From: Acidimicrobiales bacterium
GTDB lineage: Bacteria > Actinomycetota > Acidimicrobiia > Acidimicrobiales > Poriferisodalaceae
NCBI GenBank assembly: GCA_014239555.1
Contig: JAAZYR010000002.1
Coordinates: forward strand, 62,001 to 126,000
Length of the DNA stretch: 64,000 nt
Reading direction: 5' to 3'
Position 1 is the first letter of the stretch, and the number at the start of each line of letters is the position of its first letter. The translations under genes were made by a program, and so were the position numbers. This document shows positions 33,546 to 42,270 of this stretch, in pieces. Under the pieces are notes generated by a model, which saw nothing but the letters and a program-made list of their open reading frames with translations, had not been told where the DNA came from and did no database searches.

Positions 33546-36500
33546 TTAACCGATTAGAGCTTTTGCGGCCTGTCGGAATTTCTCCACATTGGCTTCTTTG
33601 ATTTCCTCATAACCGCGAATCATGTCGGGCAACTCGGCCGCCTCTAGGGCCTTGTCGTAATTTTCGGGACTCAGGTCAGTGAGCAGTTGTTCGATCATTT
33701 CTTGATACTCCCCGACTAAGGCCCGTTCCATCTTTCGGTGAGCCGTGCTGCCAAATAAATCCAACGGTGTTCCACGCAAGAATTTCATTCTGCGCAACAG
33801 TCCGAAGGCAACATCGCCCGATCGACCAAGTCCTATTTTTTGGTCTAACCCAAGCCGCCTCATTGACGGCGGGTGGAGCTTGTAGGTGACCTTGCTTCCA
33901 TCACCAAACTGTTCTCGGACAGCGCTATGGAACTCTTTGGATCGATGGAGTCGCGCCACTTCATATTCATCTTTGTAGGCCATCAGCTTGTAGAGATAAC
34001 GGGCATAGGTTTCCGACAAACGAGTGTCGTCGCCTAATGCCGCTTCAGCGGATCTAATCTGACTCACGCTCTCCACGTACTTCTGCGCATACTTGAAGTT
34101 CTGGTACGCCACCAGATCCGCTGCTCTGATCTTCAGGAGCCGCTCAAGTTCTTCTGAAGGACTCGGCACAGATTGGATAAGAGCCTCAACTGCTGCCGAC
34201 ACCTTAGCTTCGCGGCCCACTTTCCCAATTCGCTCAATTCCCAACGCATCGACGAAGTCAGGTTCGATAACGATCTGTCGGCCGATTCTGAATGCTTGGG
34301 TGTTCATTTCAACGGCAACACCGTTCAGTTCGATCGCTCGTTCGATAGCGGAAGCGCTAATCGGTACTACGCCACTCTGATATGCAGAGCCGAGCACGAT
34401 GATGTTGGCTGGCATGTGAGACCTGAAGAGATTGTCCGAAAGATTGCCTGCGTCGTAGTACACGTTTTTTTCGGCGACTGTGGCGCCATCAATGGTGGAC
34501 TGCAGGGCCGACCATTCGGGGTATTCGGCGGAAGTGTCACGAACCATCGCGCCGGTGGGCACCTTGCTCGACGACACCAGGGCAACGGTACGTCCGGGCA
34601 TCGCCTTTTCAAGATTGACCGGGTTTGTTCCACTCAACAAGTCGAACACGATGTACGCGTCAGCCTCTCCGGTTGCGATCTTGTTGGCTTCTCCGAGCTC
34701 GAGCTCGCTGTCGGGCCTACGAATCTTCAGATTCGACACTACCGGTCCGCCTTTTTGAGCAAGTCCGGTCTGGTCCAATCCATGTGCCTCCTTCCCATCC
34801 AAAAGAGCCGCCGTTGCCAGCAACTGATTCACGGTGACGACCCCTGTTCCACCAATTCCCATCATCAAGACATTGCCCTCATCCAGTCGGTCAGGTTCGG
34901 GCTGATCGTCGGCGATCTCGGCTAACGCCATAGCTGATTTTTCAGGGACCGAGCCACCTGGAATTACTTCTATGAACGCCGGGCAATCTCCGTCAAGGCA
35001 AGTGAAGTCTTTGTTGCACGAAGACTGGTGAATTGTGGTCTTACGGCCAAATTCAGTTTCGATAGGTTGAACTGATAGGCAACTAGATTTCTCCCCGCAA
35101 TCACCGCACCCCTCACAAACAGCTTCGTTAATGAAGACCCTCATTGCCGGCTCAGCGACCTTGCCTCGCTTTCGATCACGACGCAGTTCAGCCGCACAGG
35201 GTTGGTCATATATCAGGACCGTGCATCCAGGAATATCACGCAAAATTCTTTGGGCCTCGTCCAATCGATCTCGATGCCATACTTCTGTGCCGGCAGCGAA
35301 GTTTGGTGCGGTCCCATATTTTTCGGTGTCGTGGCTGAGAACCATGATCTTCGACACGCCTTCTGCATCGAGAGATCGGGTGAGTTCAGGGACCTCCATC
35401 CCTCCATCAACGTCTTGGCCGCCAGTCATGGCTACGGCCGCGTTATAAAGAATCTTGAAAGTGACGTTGGTTTCGGCAGCAACTGCTTGCCGAACCGCTA
35501 ACGATCCAGAGTGATGGAACGTACCGTCGCCGATGTTCTGAAAGCGGTGTTCCAGGGTGACAAATGGAGCTGCGCCCACCCATTGCACTCCTTCACCACC
35601 CATCTGTGTGGTGCCTTTAACGTTTCGTGTCGGAGTCATGGATGCCATGCCGTGGCAACCGATTCCACCACCAGCTTCGGAACCTTCAGGGACCCACGTC
35701 GAGCGGTTATGTGGACAACCTGAACAGAAGTTCGGCGTCCTATTTGACTGCTTTTTGGTGTCAGGTGCCCCAAGGGCAACAGGCACAATTACGCGCTCGC
35801 GCACCGCTGGCCCAACAGCGGCATCCCCCAACTTTTCAACTAAGAATGGTCTGATTTTGCGTGCAATCAGATCAGCGTCCATCTCTCCATGACCAGGGAA
35901 CCAAAAACCGTTGTCGCTGTCGCGCTTACCAAAAATCTCGGGAGAGTCTGTTGAGCCGTAGAGAATTTCTCTCATAAACATCTCGATGAAGGCGCGTTTT
36001 TCTTCGACTACGACAATTGTTTCAAGACCTCGAGCGAACTCTCGCACCCCGCTTGGTTCCAATGGCCATACAACTGCGGGTTTATAGATTCGTATTCCCC
36101 GTTGTTTGAGGGTCGACTCGTCGAGGCCCATGCGATCCAAGGCTTCTCGAAGGTCGTAGTACGTCTTGCCAGCTGCGACGAGTCCGATGCGGGCGTCAGA
36201 TGTTGCGCCGCTAGTGGTATTTAGACGATTCAGACGAATGAAAGCATCGGTCGCCTCAAGACGCCCCTCATGAATTTCAAGTTCCTGACGCACGGCGAGG
36301 GGTCCGAATAACGAATCTTGCTGAGTGTGTTGCCAAGGTCCACCGTTCCACTCGAAGCCGGGTCGCTGCATTTGCACTCGGCCGGGGCCAACTTTGATAG
36401 TTGAGTAGCCGTCAGCCACATTCGTCACAATTTTTAGTGACACCCAAAGACCGCTGTACCGCGAGAGTTCGTATCCAATTCGCCCGTAATCAGCAACCTC

Positions 36501-37031
36501 TTGCACACTTCCGGGGTAGAGAATGGGGGTTTGAAAGTGGAGCAGCGCGAATTCCGATTCGGAAGCCAACGTTGATGATTTTGAAGCTGGGTCGTCGCCA
36601 GCAACGAGTAACACTCCGCCTTTGGGGTCTACGCCGCAAACGTTCGCGTGTCGGATGGCATCCCCAGAACGGTCGACTCCGGGGGCTTTGCCGTACCACA
36701 TTCCTAGAACGCCATCGAACTTACCGTCGAAGTTCCGATTCGCTAACTGCGAACCCCACACAGTGGTGGCTCCCAGGTCTTCGTTAAGTCCAGGGATAAA
36801 TTCGATGTTGTTGGCTGCGAGTTCTTCCGCATTACCGTGCATCAACGTGTCGATGCCACCGAGGGGCGACCCTCGGTAACCAGAAACCATGGCGGCGTTG
36901 TTCAGTCCGTCGCGTCGATCTGCGCGCAGTTGGTCCAAAAGAACACGCAACAACGCCTGGACGCCAGACATAGCAACGTCACCTTCATCCCGTACGAAGC
37001 GATCCTCAAGTCTGAAGTCAGCAAGTGCCAT
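33546..37031 (-). CDS. ior: Fused indolepyruvate ferredoxin oxidoreductase (IorA-IorB type)
   Basis: A 1161-residue fusion that oxidises aryl- or branched 2-oxoacids to acyl-CoA with ferredoxin as acceptor. The N-terminal part binds substrate (VSGYRGSPLGGIDTLM), followed by the TPP-binding region (GGIGCHGMASM, preceded by CSGCPHN). A ferredoxin-like stretch with clustered cysteines (CEGCGDCGEKSSC, then CNKDFTCLDGDCP) lies near residues 650-720. The IorB part follows with MMGIGGTGVVTVNQLLATAA. The ATG at 37031 has AGGGAGG 7 nt upstream, better than an upstream reading. As such fused enzymes in aerobes are thought to work in amino-acid degradation, aromatic or branched amino acid catabolism is plausible. 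Confidence 0.9.
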   Translation of the reverse strand: MALADFRLEDRFVRDEGDVAMSGVQALLRVLLDQLRADRRDGLNNAAMVSGYRGSPLGGIDTLMHGNAEELAANNIEFIPGLNEDLGATTVWGSQLANRNFDGKFDGVLGMWYGKAPGVDRSGDAIRHANVCGVDPKGGVLLVAGDDPASKSSTLASESEFALLHFQTPILYPGSVQEVADYGRIGYELSRYSGLWVSLKIVTNVADGYSTIKVGPGRVQMQRPGFEWNGGPWQHTQQDSLFGPLAVRQELEIHEGRLEATDAFIRLNRLNTTSGATSDARIGLVAAGKTYYDLREALDRMGLDESTLKQRGIRIYKPAVVWPLEPSGVREFARGLETIVVVEEKRAFIEMFMREILYGSTDSPEIFGKRDSDNGFWFPGHGEMDADLIARKIRPFLVEKLGDAAVGPAVRERVIVPVALGAPDTKKQSNRTPNFCSGCPHNRSTWVPEGSEAGGGIGCHGMASMTPTRNVKGTTQMGGEGVQWVGAAPFVTLEHRFQNIGDGTFHHSGSLAVRQAVAAETNVTFKILYNAAVAMTGGQDVDGGMEVPELTRSLDAEGVSKIMVLSHDTEKYGTAPNFAAGTEVWHRDRLDEAQRILRDIPGCTVLIYDQPCAAELRRDRKRGKVAEPAMRVFINEAVCEGCGDCGEKSSCLSVQPIETEFGRKTTIHQSSCNKDFTCLDGDCPAFIEVIPGGSVPEKSAMALAEIADDQPEPDRLDEGNVLMMGIGGTGVVTVNQLLATAALLDGKEAHGLDQTGLAQKGGPVVSNLKIRRPDSELELGEANKIATGEADAYIVFDLLSGTNPVNLEKAMPGRTVALVSSSKVPTGAMVRDTSAEYPEWSALQSTIDGATVAEKNVYYDAGNLSDNLFRSHMPANIIVLGSAYQSGVVPISASAIERAIELNGVAVEMNTQAFRIGRQIVIEPDFVDALGIERIGKVGREAKVSAAVEALIQSVPSPSEELERLLKIRAADLVAYQNFKYAQKYVESVSQIRSAEAALGDDTRLSETYARYLYKLMAYKDEYEVARLHRSKEFHSAVREQFGDGSKVTYKLHPPSMRRLGLDQKIGLGRSGDVAFGLLRRMKFLRGTPLDLFGSTAHRKMERALVGEYQEMIEQLLTDLSPENYDKALEAAELPDMIRGYEEIKEANVEKFRQAAKALIG

Positions 37032-37225
37032 CGATACCCTCCCTATTAGAAGCAAACAATAGTGCCGAGAAAGGCAGTAGCGCCTATACGGGTGTCTTCA
37101 TCGTGTTAATTCGGTGTTTCTGACTCATTAAGTTGCAGGAGACGCGCGCCGTTCCAGTGGCGCACCGCCTCAAGTTCTGTCCGCGGTCTCGGAGAGATAC
37201 GGGGAAACATTTTGAGAAATCACGT

Positions 37226-38467
37226 TCAGCGATTGCTGGTGTTTGCCGAGCCAGGTAGACGTGTCGCTAGCAACAGGGCGCATGCGTTGGCCAACCCGGC
37301 AAACAGAAAAGGCCACCGGTAAGCCCCTAAAGCATCATGAAGAAGTTGGGCCGCGTACGGACCTATTGCAGACATGGTTCCCGCTGTGGCAAAGATTCGC
37401 CCGACGATAGCGCCGGCGTGGGCCCGTCCGAATAGGTCGGCGACAAGAGGTGGAAACACCACTACCCCGCCGCCATATGCAAAGCCAAAGGCTGCTGCTG
37501 AGGGGTAAAGCAACCAAAGCCCGTTGCTGAAAGCCATACCTATAAACGCCAGTGTTTCGATCGATAAAGCCAAAGTCACCGCAGACTTGCGACCAATACG
37601 ATCCGATACCGGTCCCATGAACAACCGGCCAATCAGTCCACCAATTCCGATGGCTGAAATCACGGTAGAAGCAGTCTGGAGCGAAGCGCCCAAACTCTGA
37701 GCAAACTGGACCCCATGTACGAAGGGAATGAACACGGCCAGAAATGTCAGGGCATACATCCCAAAAATCTTCCAATAATTGACGCTTCTCCAGGCCTCTG
37801 CTGGGCTGACTCCAGAAGGATCATTTTGGGCAGAATTTGTGCGTGTCGTCTGTGCCCCATCGGGTAGTTGTCCGACGTTTTCGGGGTCGCGCTCAAGGAC
37901 GAACGAGCTCAACATCATGCAAACACCTCCGAAGATTGACATGCCAATGATTGCCACTCGCCATCCGTAGGCACCAACGAGGAGTGCCGCAATTGGAGGG
38001 ACGATAATGTTCGCCAAACTCCCCCCCGACGTGGCGATAGCTGTCGCTAGACCCCTACGTGCAACGAACCAGCGCACCACGGTGGCGTTGCACGGTACCC
38101 AAGAACAACTCATTCCTAACGGTGCGACAATTGCCATGCCAATGGCGACGACGACCAGGCTGTTTGCCGTTGCCCACAGCAAATACCCAGATGTAAGAAG
38201 GATTGCCCCCGACGCGACGACTGGGCGCGGGCCCCAGCGATCCGTCAACCAACCAGTAATCGCGGACAGGGCACTGTATAGCCCAATATAAATTGCAAAG
38301 ATGAGTTGAAGGCGCGTCTCAGGCCATCCAGTTTCTTCGACAACGTCCCCTACGAACGTTCCAAAGCTGAACTGGATGCCGTACACGACAAACAACACCG
38401 TGAACGCGGCTCCGACAATGCGCCAACCGTGAAAGGCACGTGGAATTGCTGAGACCGAGAAAATCAC
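37226..38467 (-). CDS. MFS permease, last gene of the selenoprotein operon
   Basis: A 12-helix major facilitator of 413 residues, related to oxalate/formate-type or monocarboxylate MFS proteins. FHGWRIVGAAFTVLFVVYG starts it, GWLTDRWGPRPVVASGA is the classic loop 2-3 motif, and GPVSDRIGRKSAVTL the equivalent in the second half. The start is taken as GTG at 38467, 8 bp after the selenoprotein stop; a TTG at 38506 would overlap that gene. Uptake of an organic acid or betaine-like substrate for the selenoprotein is an inference from position. In frame after its TGA stop lies a 34-residue reading (37210-37106) that I do not call. Confidence 0.88.
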   Translation of the reverse strand: MIFSVSAIPRAFHGWRIVGAAFTVLFVVYGIQFSFGTFVGDVVEETGWPETRLQLIFAIYIGLYSALSAITGWLTDRWGPRPVVASGAILLTSGYLLWATANSLVVVAIGMAIVAPLGMSCSWVPCNATVVRWFVARRGLATAIATSGGSLANIIVPPIAALLVGAYGWRVAIIGMSIFGGVCMMLSSFVLERDPENVGQLPDGAQTTRTNSAQNDPSGVSPAEAWRSVNYWKIFGMYALTFLAVFIPFVHGVQFAQSLGASLQTASTVISAIGIGGLIGRLFMGPVSDRIGRKSAVTLALSIETLAFIGMAFSNGLWLLYPSAAAFGFAYGGGVVVFPPLVADLFGRAHAGAIVGRIFATAGTMSAIGPYAAQLLHDALGAYRWPFLFAGLANACALLLATRLPGSANTSNR

Positions 38468-38475
38468 AACCTTGG

Positions 38476-39621
38476 TTAACGGTCCCCCGGGGCCATATAA
38501 AACCAAATGGGTTCTTTTTCGCCAGCATCGGCCATGGCTTGCCTAGCATTCATCAAGACTTTTCCCGCCTCGGTGTGGTCTAAAAACCAGCGCGTGCCGG
38601 CCCAAGCTGCCGGGGCGTGATCCGACAACGCGAGTGCCGCAGTTTCGTAGTAACCACGAATGTCCTGGCTGACTCGAGCCGGGATTCCGGGAACATTTGC
38701 CTCTTTCCAGGGGACGCCGCCAGCGATTTTTATGAAGGCGTCTATAGCGCTAGTAATGCCTTCCGCTTCCACTGTGCGACCGGCCCCAACCCTATTTCCG
38801 TATTTGGCGATGGCTCTGTCATATGCCGGTCGCAGTCCATTGGCCTCGTCGATAGCGGGGTGCGCATTTGGGTCATGCCTCGCTGGTAACGGACAGGCCA
38901 TTACTTCGCTGCCGTCATCCACGATGCTGACGTCGTATTCAGCAAATACCGGCTCGGAACTGGATAACAAATCGAATGCCGCGCTCAATACTCGGTGCTG
39001 GAACTCTGGGTCTAAGGGGACACCCAGCGGCCTACCCAAGGGGAAGTCGCACCACAGGCCCCTCGGGGGTGCAGTCGATTCAATTTGGTTCTTGATCGAC
39101 CCAAGCGCAACAGTGGCGATGCCTTCGGCCTCAAAAACGTGTGCAAGCGTACTCACGGTACGGGTACAGAGTGGTCAGACCGGCGTCAGTATGACTACGT
39201 CGACACCTTGTTCTTTCAGAAACTTCGCTCCGGCCGGTCCACTGTCTAGCCTCACCGCCGAAAGGTCAAATTGGTTGCCTGCGTAAGCTAGATGCTCATC
39301 AGCCACCGAGCCGATGGTCCCATTTGCAACAAGTTCATCTAGCCGATCGATGGGGAAAACCGTGTTGATGTCGAGAGCAAAACCGGTCACGTCGAAGTTC
39401 GGACTCCAATGGCCCATGACGTAGTCACGAGGTTGCGACTTCAGAATCCGGTAGCCCGTATCAGCCGGGGCAAAGTCCTCATCATGTGGGTGGTGCAACG
39501 ATGCCGAGGTCACGATCGCAACTTTTGCCTCGTTGAGGGGAACGGGAATGGTGAAAGCCGTCTCTTCGAATTCAATTCGATCTAAGCCAGCTGTCATTGC
39601 CTTAACGTCGCTGTCTGCCAT
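38476..39621 (-). CDS. Selenoprotein of the glycine/sarcosine/betaine reductase B family (TGA at 39177-39175 as Sec)
   Basis: A 381-residue gene split by an in-frame TGA. Reading it as Sec149 gives ILTPV-U-PLCTRTVSTLAHVFE, the family's Sec motif (hydrophobic-x-T-P/S-x-U-x-x-C-T-R). Sequence on both sides fits the GrdB/PrdB-like family: VAIVTSASLHHPHDEDF and a proposed Zn/substrate segment DINTVFPIDRLDELVANGTIGSVAD before it, and WCDFPLGRPLGVPLD after. A SECIS-type hairpin follows the TGA. No GrdA or GrdC gene is near, so it is an orphan B-like protein as found in other aerobes; the reaction is unknown, possibly reductive cleavage of a C-N or C-S bond. It is the fourth gene in the run from PhyH to MFS. 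Ordinary calling gives two fragments (39621-39175 and 39156-38476). Confidence 0.9.
39142..39168 (-). promoter_or_regulatory. Bacterial SECIS element of the GrdB-like selenoprotein
   Basis: On the minus strand, 3' of the TGA, CGTAC (39162-39158) pairs with GTACG (39152-39148) around the loop CGTGA (39157-39153). The loop begins 17 nt after the TGA and its second base is G, as bacterial SECIS rules require. Below a 2x2 internal loop a lower stem continues (T-A, G-C, T-G wobble, A-T). It lies within the coding region and would bind SelB. Confidence 0.82.
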
Positions 39622-39662
39622 GAAGAAAGGCTACGTCAGTTCATGATTTGGTGCTGTGACGA

Positions 39663-40574
39663 TCAGCGCGAGTCCGTTGAAAGGACCGCAACGCCGCCAA
39701 TGACCAGAAGTCCACCGCACAGCTCTAAAACGCTGAATCGGTCACCCACCAAGATCCAACCAAAAAGCACTCCGAAGAACGGTGTCAAATATGCGACTGC
39801 TGCGCCTTGAATCGCTGGTGCGCGCCGTAGAACGGTTGCGAACAAAACAAAGGTCACAGCTAGCGAGGGAATCCCCGCGTACAGGAGCGGTATTGCGAGT
39901 CCCAAAGACCAGTCTGTATCGGACCATCCTCCGATTAGGGGGACCATGGCGTGCAGACAACAAGCAGAAATTGATATCTGGCAGGTGACCAGCATTAACG
40001 GGCTGATTTCCAGAGCGGCTGGAAGCCGTTTGTTTAAAACTGCGCCAAGAGCCCAGCTAATCCCCGAAATTAGAGAGAAAAGAATCCCCACCGCAGTGTT
40101 TCCGGCTCCTAATGCTGGGATTGCGAGAAAAACCGCCCCAAGAAGACCGATGAGTAGACCGCTATAACCTCGAAGCCCGGGACGTTCAGCAAGCAATGCC
40201 ACTGCGATAATGGCGGTGAACAGCGGCATGGTCGCTGACAACATTGCCGATAGTCCAGGCGACAAACGCTCAATCGCCAGTACCAAGAACGCGCTAGACA
40301 CCGTCGTGATAGATAGTGAGATCCACCAAACCGCTAGCCATTGTTGGCGAGTATTCGGTAATCGCTCTCCGCGCGCAAAGGCCACTAGCAAAAGGAAGGG
40401 CGCTCCGACTGTTGCCCGAAGAGCTGCGAGAGCCAAGGGCGACGTGTGATCGAGAGCGCTTTTCATCACCGTGTAGTTCAAACCGATCAAAAACGCTGTG
40501 AGAACAACGAGTCCAATTGTTATTAGGTCCGGCGGATTCGCTGTTTTGGAATTCACTTTGGGCGGATTAGTCAC
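39663..40574 (-). CDS. EamA/DMT-family permease
   Basis: A second EamA permease, 303 residues and about ten helices. TVMKSALDHTSPLALAALRATVGAPFLL and AERPGLRGYSGLLIGLLGAV in the first repeat, and RLPAALEISPLMLVTCQ and VAYLTPFFGVLFGWILVGDRF in the second, show the duplicated EamA fold. Its start overlaps the SDR stop by 4 bp, and the selenoprotein gene follows 41 bp downstream. It is probably an exporter for a metabolite of the same pathway. Confidence 0.88.
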   Translation of the reverse strand: MTNPPKVNSKTANPPDLITIGLVVLTAFLIGLNYTVMKSALDHTSPLALAALRATVGAPFLLLVAFARGERLPNTRQQWLAVWWISLSITTVSSAFLVLAIERLSPGLSAMLSATMPLFTAIIAVALLAERPGLRGYSGLLIGLLGAVFLAIPALGAGNTAVGILFSLISGISWALGAVLNKRLPAALEISPLMLVTCQISISACCLHAMVPLIGGWSDTDWSLGLAIPLLYAGIPSLAVTFVLFATVLRRAPAIQGAAVAYLTPFFGVLFGWILVGDRFSVLELCGGLLVIGGVAVLSTDSR

Positions 40575-41347
40575 GCTCCCTCAAGCAGGTCAAAGGAACG
40601 TCTGCGCAACCGACGCATACCCTTTAGCCACCGGTCGGGATCCCCGGCTTTGCGCTCAACGTAGGTCTGTACCTCAGGGTGAGAAAGAATCAGGAACCGT
40701 TCTTCTCTCACTGCCTCTGTGATTACCTCGGCGACATACTCAGCTTCGACGATCCCGTCAGTTCCACCGTCGCCAAGTTGTTGGGGCGCCATGGCGGTAT
40801 TCACACCTTGGGGGCAAAGAACCGAAACTTTGATGCCATCGTCGCCATGGCTTATTGCGAGCGTTTCCGCGAGTTTGATGCAAGCAGCTTTAGTAACCGA
40901 ATAAGGGACGGAACCGACAGCCGCTAAGAGTCCAGCTGCGCTCGCCGTTTGAATGAGGTAGCCATCTCCACGCGCTGTCATAGATGGCAGCACGGCGCGC
41001 GCCGCGTAGACGTGGGACATGACGTGCAATTCCCACTGGGACTGCCACGCCTCGTTGCTTGCCTCTACTCCGCCTTGCGCGCCAGCGCCCGCGTTGGAGA
41101 AAAAAATGTCAACGGGCCCAAGGGTGGATTCAGTCTCTTCGACTAGTTGCTCCAAGGCTTTTTCATCGGTGACGTCGAGCCCTACTCCGACACAACCCAG
41201 TTCAGATGCAACCGAAGCGGCGGCTTCTTCGTCATAGTCAGCTACGACGACAGCTCGAGCTCCCTCCGCAATCCATTTTCGTGCTGTAGCGGATCCAATA
41301 CCGCCGCCACCGCCAGTGATAATTGCAATGCGATCCTTAATCTCCAT
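40571..41347 (-). CDS. SDR family NAD(P)-dependent oxidoreductase (in selenoprotein operon)
   Basis: A short-chain dehydrogenase of 258 residues. The nucleotide motif is TGGGGGIGSATAR, the central motif NAGAGA, the catalytic serine in TASAAG and the pair YSVTK. DYDEEAAASVASE after strand 2 points to NAD(H) use, as an Asp follows the second strand. It lies between the PhyH gene (35 bp upstream) and the EamA gene (4-bp overlap), so it likely oxidises an alcohol formed in that pathway. The substrate is unknown. Confidence 0.9.
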   Translation of the reverse strand: MEIKDRIAIITGGGGGIGSATARKWIAEGARAVVVADYDEEAAASVASELGCVGVGLDVTDEKALEQLVEETESTLGPVDIFFSNAGAGAQGGVEASNEAWQSQWELHVMSHVYAARAVLPSMTARGDGYLIQTASAAGLLAAVGSVPYSVTKAACIKLAETLAISHGDDGIKVSVLCPQGVNTAMAPQQLGDGGTDGIVEAEYVAEVITEAVREERFLILSHPEVQTYVERKAGDPDRWLKGMRRLRRRSFDLLEGA

Positions 41348-41382
41348 GGGCTTGACCCTAGGGCGAGGACACTAGGAGGTGC

Positions 41383-42219
41383 TCAACTCTCAGCAACTCC
41401 GTTCGTTGTACGCATTGCGGCGTATGCAATTTCATCGACATCGCTCGCGCCTAAAAATCTTCCCGGGCTGGCTCCGTCGACATGACCCATGATTCCCTTA
41501 TAGAGACTGAAACCACAGAGGGCTGCCAGACGTTGCGGCATTGCTCTGACGTCATTAGGAGCAAGGCTGTAATACTGATTTTGTTGCTGGCGCAAATACC
41601 CCTGGCAATATTGAACGCTGACGCCCAGCCGCCACTCATCTTCTGATGTGTTGGCGCCGCCACAATGCCAGGTTCCCCCGTTAACGACGAGCACGGAGCC
41701 CGCCTTCATTTCGGCCGGTATGTGCTCTATTTGCTGGCCTTTGCGGGGTTCGTGGTCAAATTTGTGGGACCCGGGAACGATTCGAGTTGCCCCGTTTTCG
41801 TCAGTGAAGTCCGTGAACGCCCATATTGTCGTGACCATGAAGGGGATCCGGGGGCGTTTGACGCTGACTAGCCCATCGTCGCTGTGAAGACCTTGATGAA
41901 CTTCACCCGGTCCAATGTTCATGCATGTCGTGCCCGACAAGATGCATTCGTCGTCGAGGAGGTACTCGGGAAAAGGGAGCACATTTTCATGTATCGGTAG
42001 CTTCCAAAACGCCCGGTCCTTCGCTAAAAGGTTGTACATGCGCTTAGTTGCGTATCCTTCAGCTCGATTACCTCGCGGTTGCACGTCGAGTTCGGTTTCA
42101 AGTCGAGCAACGCTTTCACGCACTTCTTTGATTAGGTCCTCTTCAATTACGTTTTCAAGGATGCAGTATCCGTCCTCCTCGAGGGTTTCGAAGTGTTGGG
42201 ACATGGTGGCTGTATCCAT
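41383..42219 (-). CDS. Phytanoyl-CoA dioxygenase (PhyH) family protein
   Basis: An Fe(II)/2-oxoglutarate-dependent hydroxylase-like protein of 278 residues. The metal ligands are the H-x-D of GLHSDDGLVS and the distal His in NGGTWHCGGAN; the 2-oxoglutarate arginine is probably in DEWRLGVSVQY. The N-terminal FETLEEDGYCILENVIEEDLI is the standard start. Members hydroxylate osmolytes (ectoine), acyl-CoAs and many others. It is the first gene of the minus-strand run with SDR, EamA, the GrdB-like selenoprotein and MFS, and would fit a hydroxylation step before dehydrogenation. Confidence 0.86.
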   Translation of the reverse strand: MDTATMSQHFETLEEDGYCILENVIEEDLIKEVRESVARLETELDVQPRGNRAEGYATKRMYNLLAKDRAFWKLPIHENVLPFPEYLLDDECILSGTTCMNIGPGEVHQGLHSDDGLVSVKRPRIPFMVTTIWAFTDFTDENGATRIVPGSHKFDHEPRKGQQIEHIPAEMKAGSVLVVNGGTWHCGGANTSEDEWRLGVSVQYCQGYLRQQQNQYYSLAPNDVRAMPQRLAALCGFSLYKGIMGHVDGASPGRFLGASDVDEIAYAAMRTTNGVAES

Positions 42220-42270
42220 AAGAAGATTCTCGCACCTTAAAAGCGCCTATGACGGTTTACTGCGAGACTG

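Noticed and set aside
34460-34475. Runs of T (also at 22880 and 50800) as terminator tails
   Set aside because: Each lies inside a well-supported coding sequence with no hairpin before it.
37106-37228. In-frame continuation after the MFS stop (TGA, ACG, TGA, then a 34-residue reading) as a possible third selenoprotein or small gene
   Set aside because: Two TGA codons lie six bases apart, there is no U-x-x-C motif and no clear SECIS hairpin, and the 34-residue peptide is not recognisable and lacks a ribosome-binding site.
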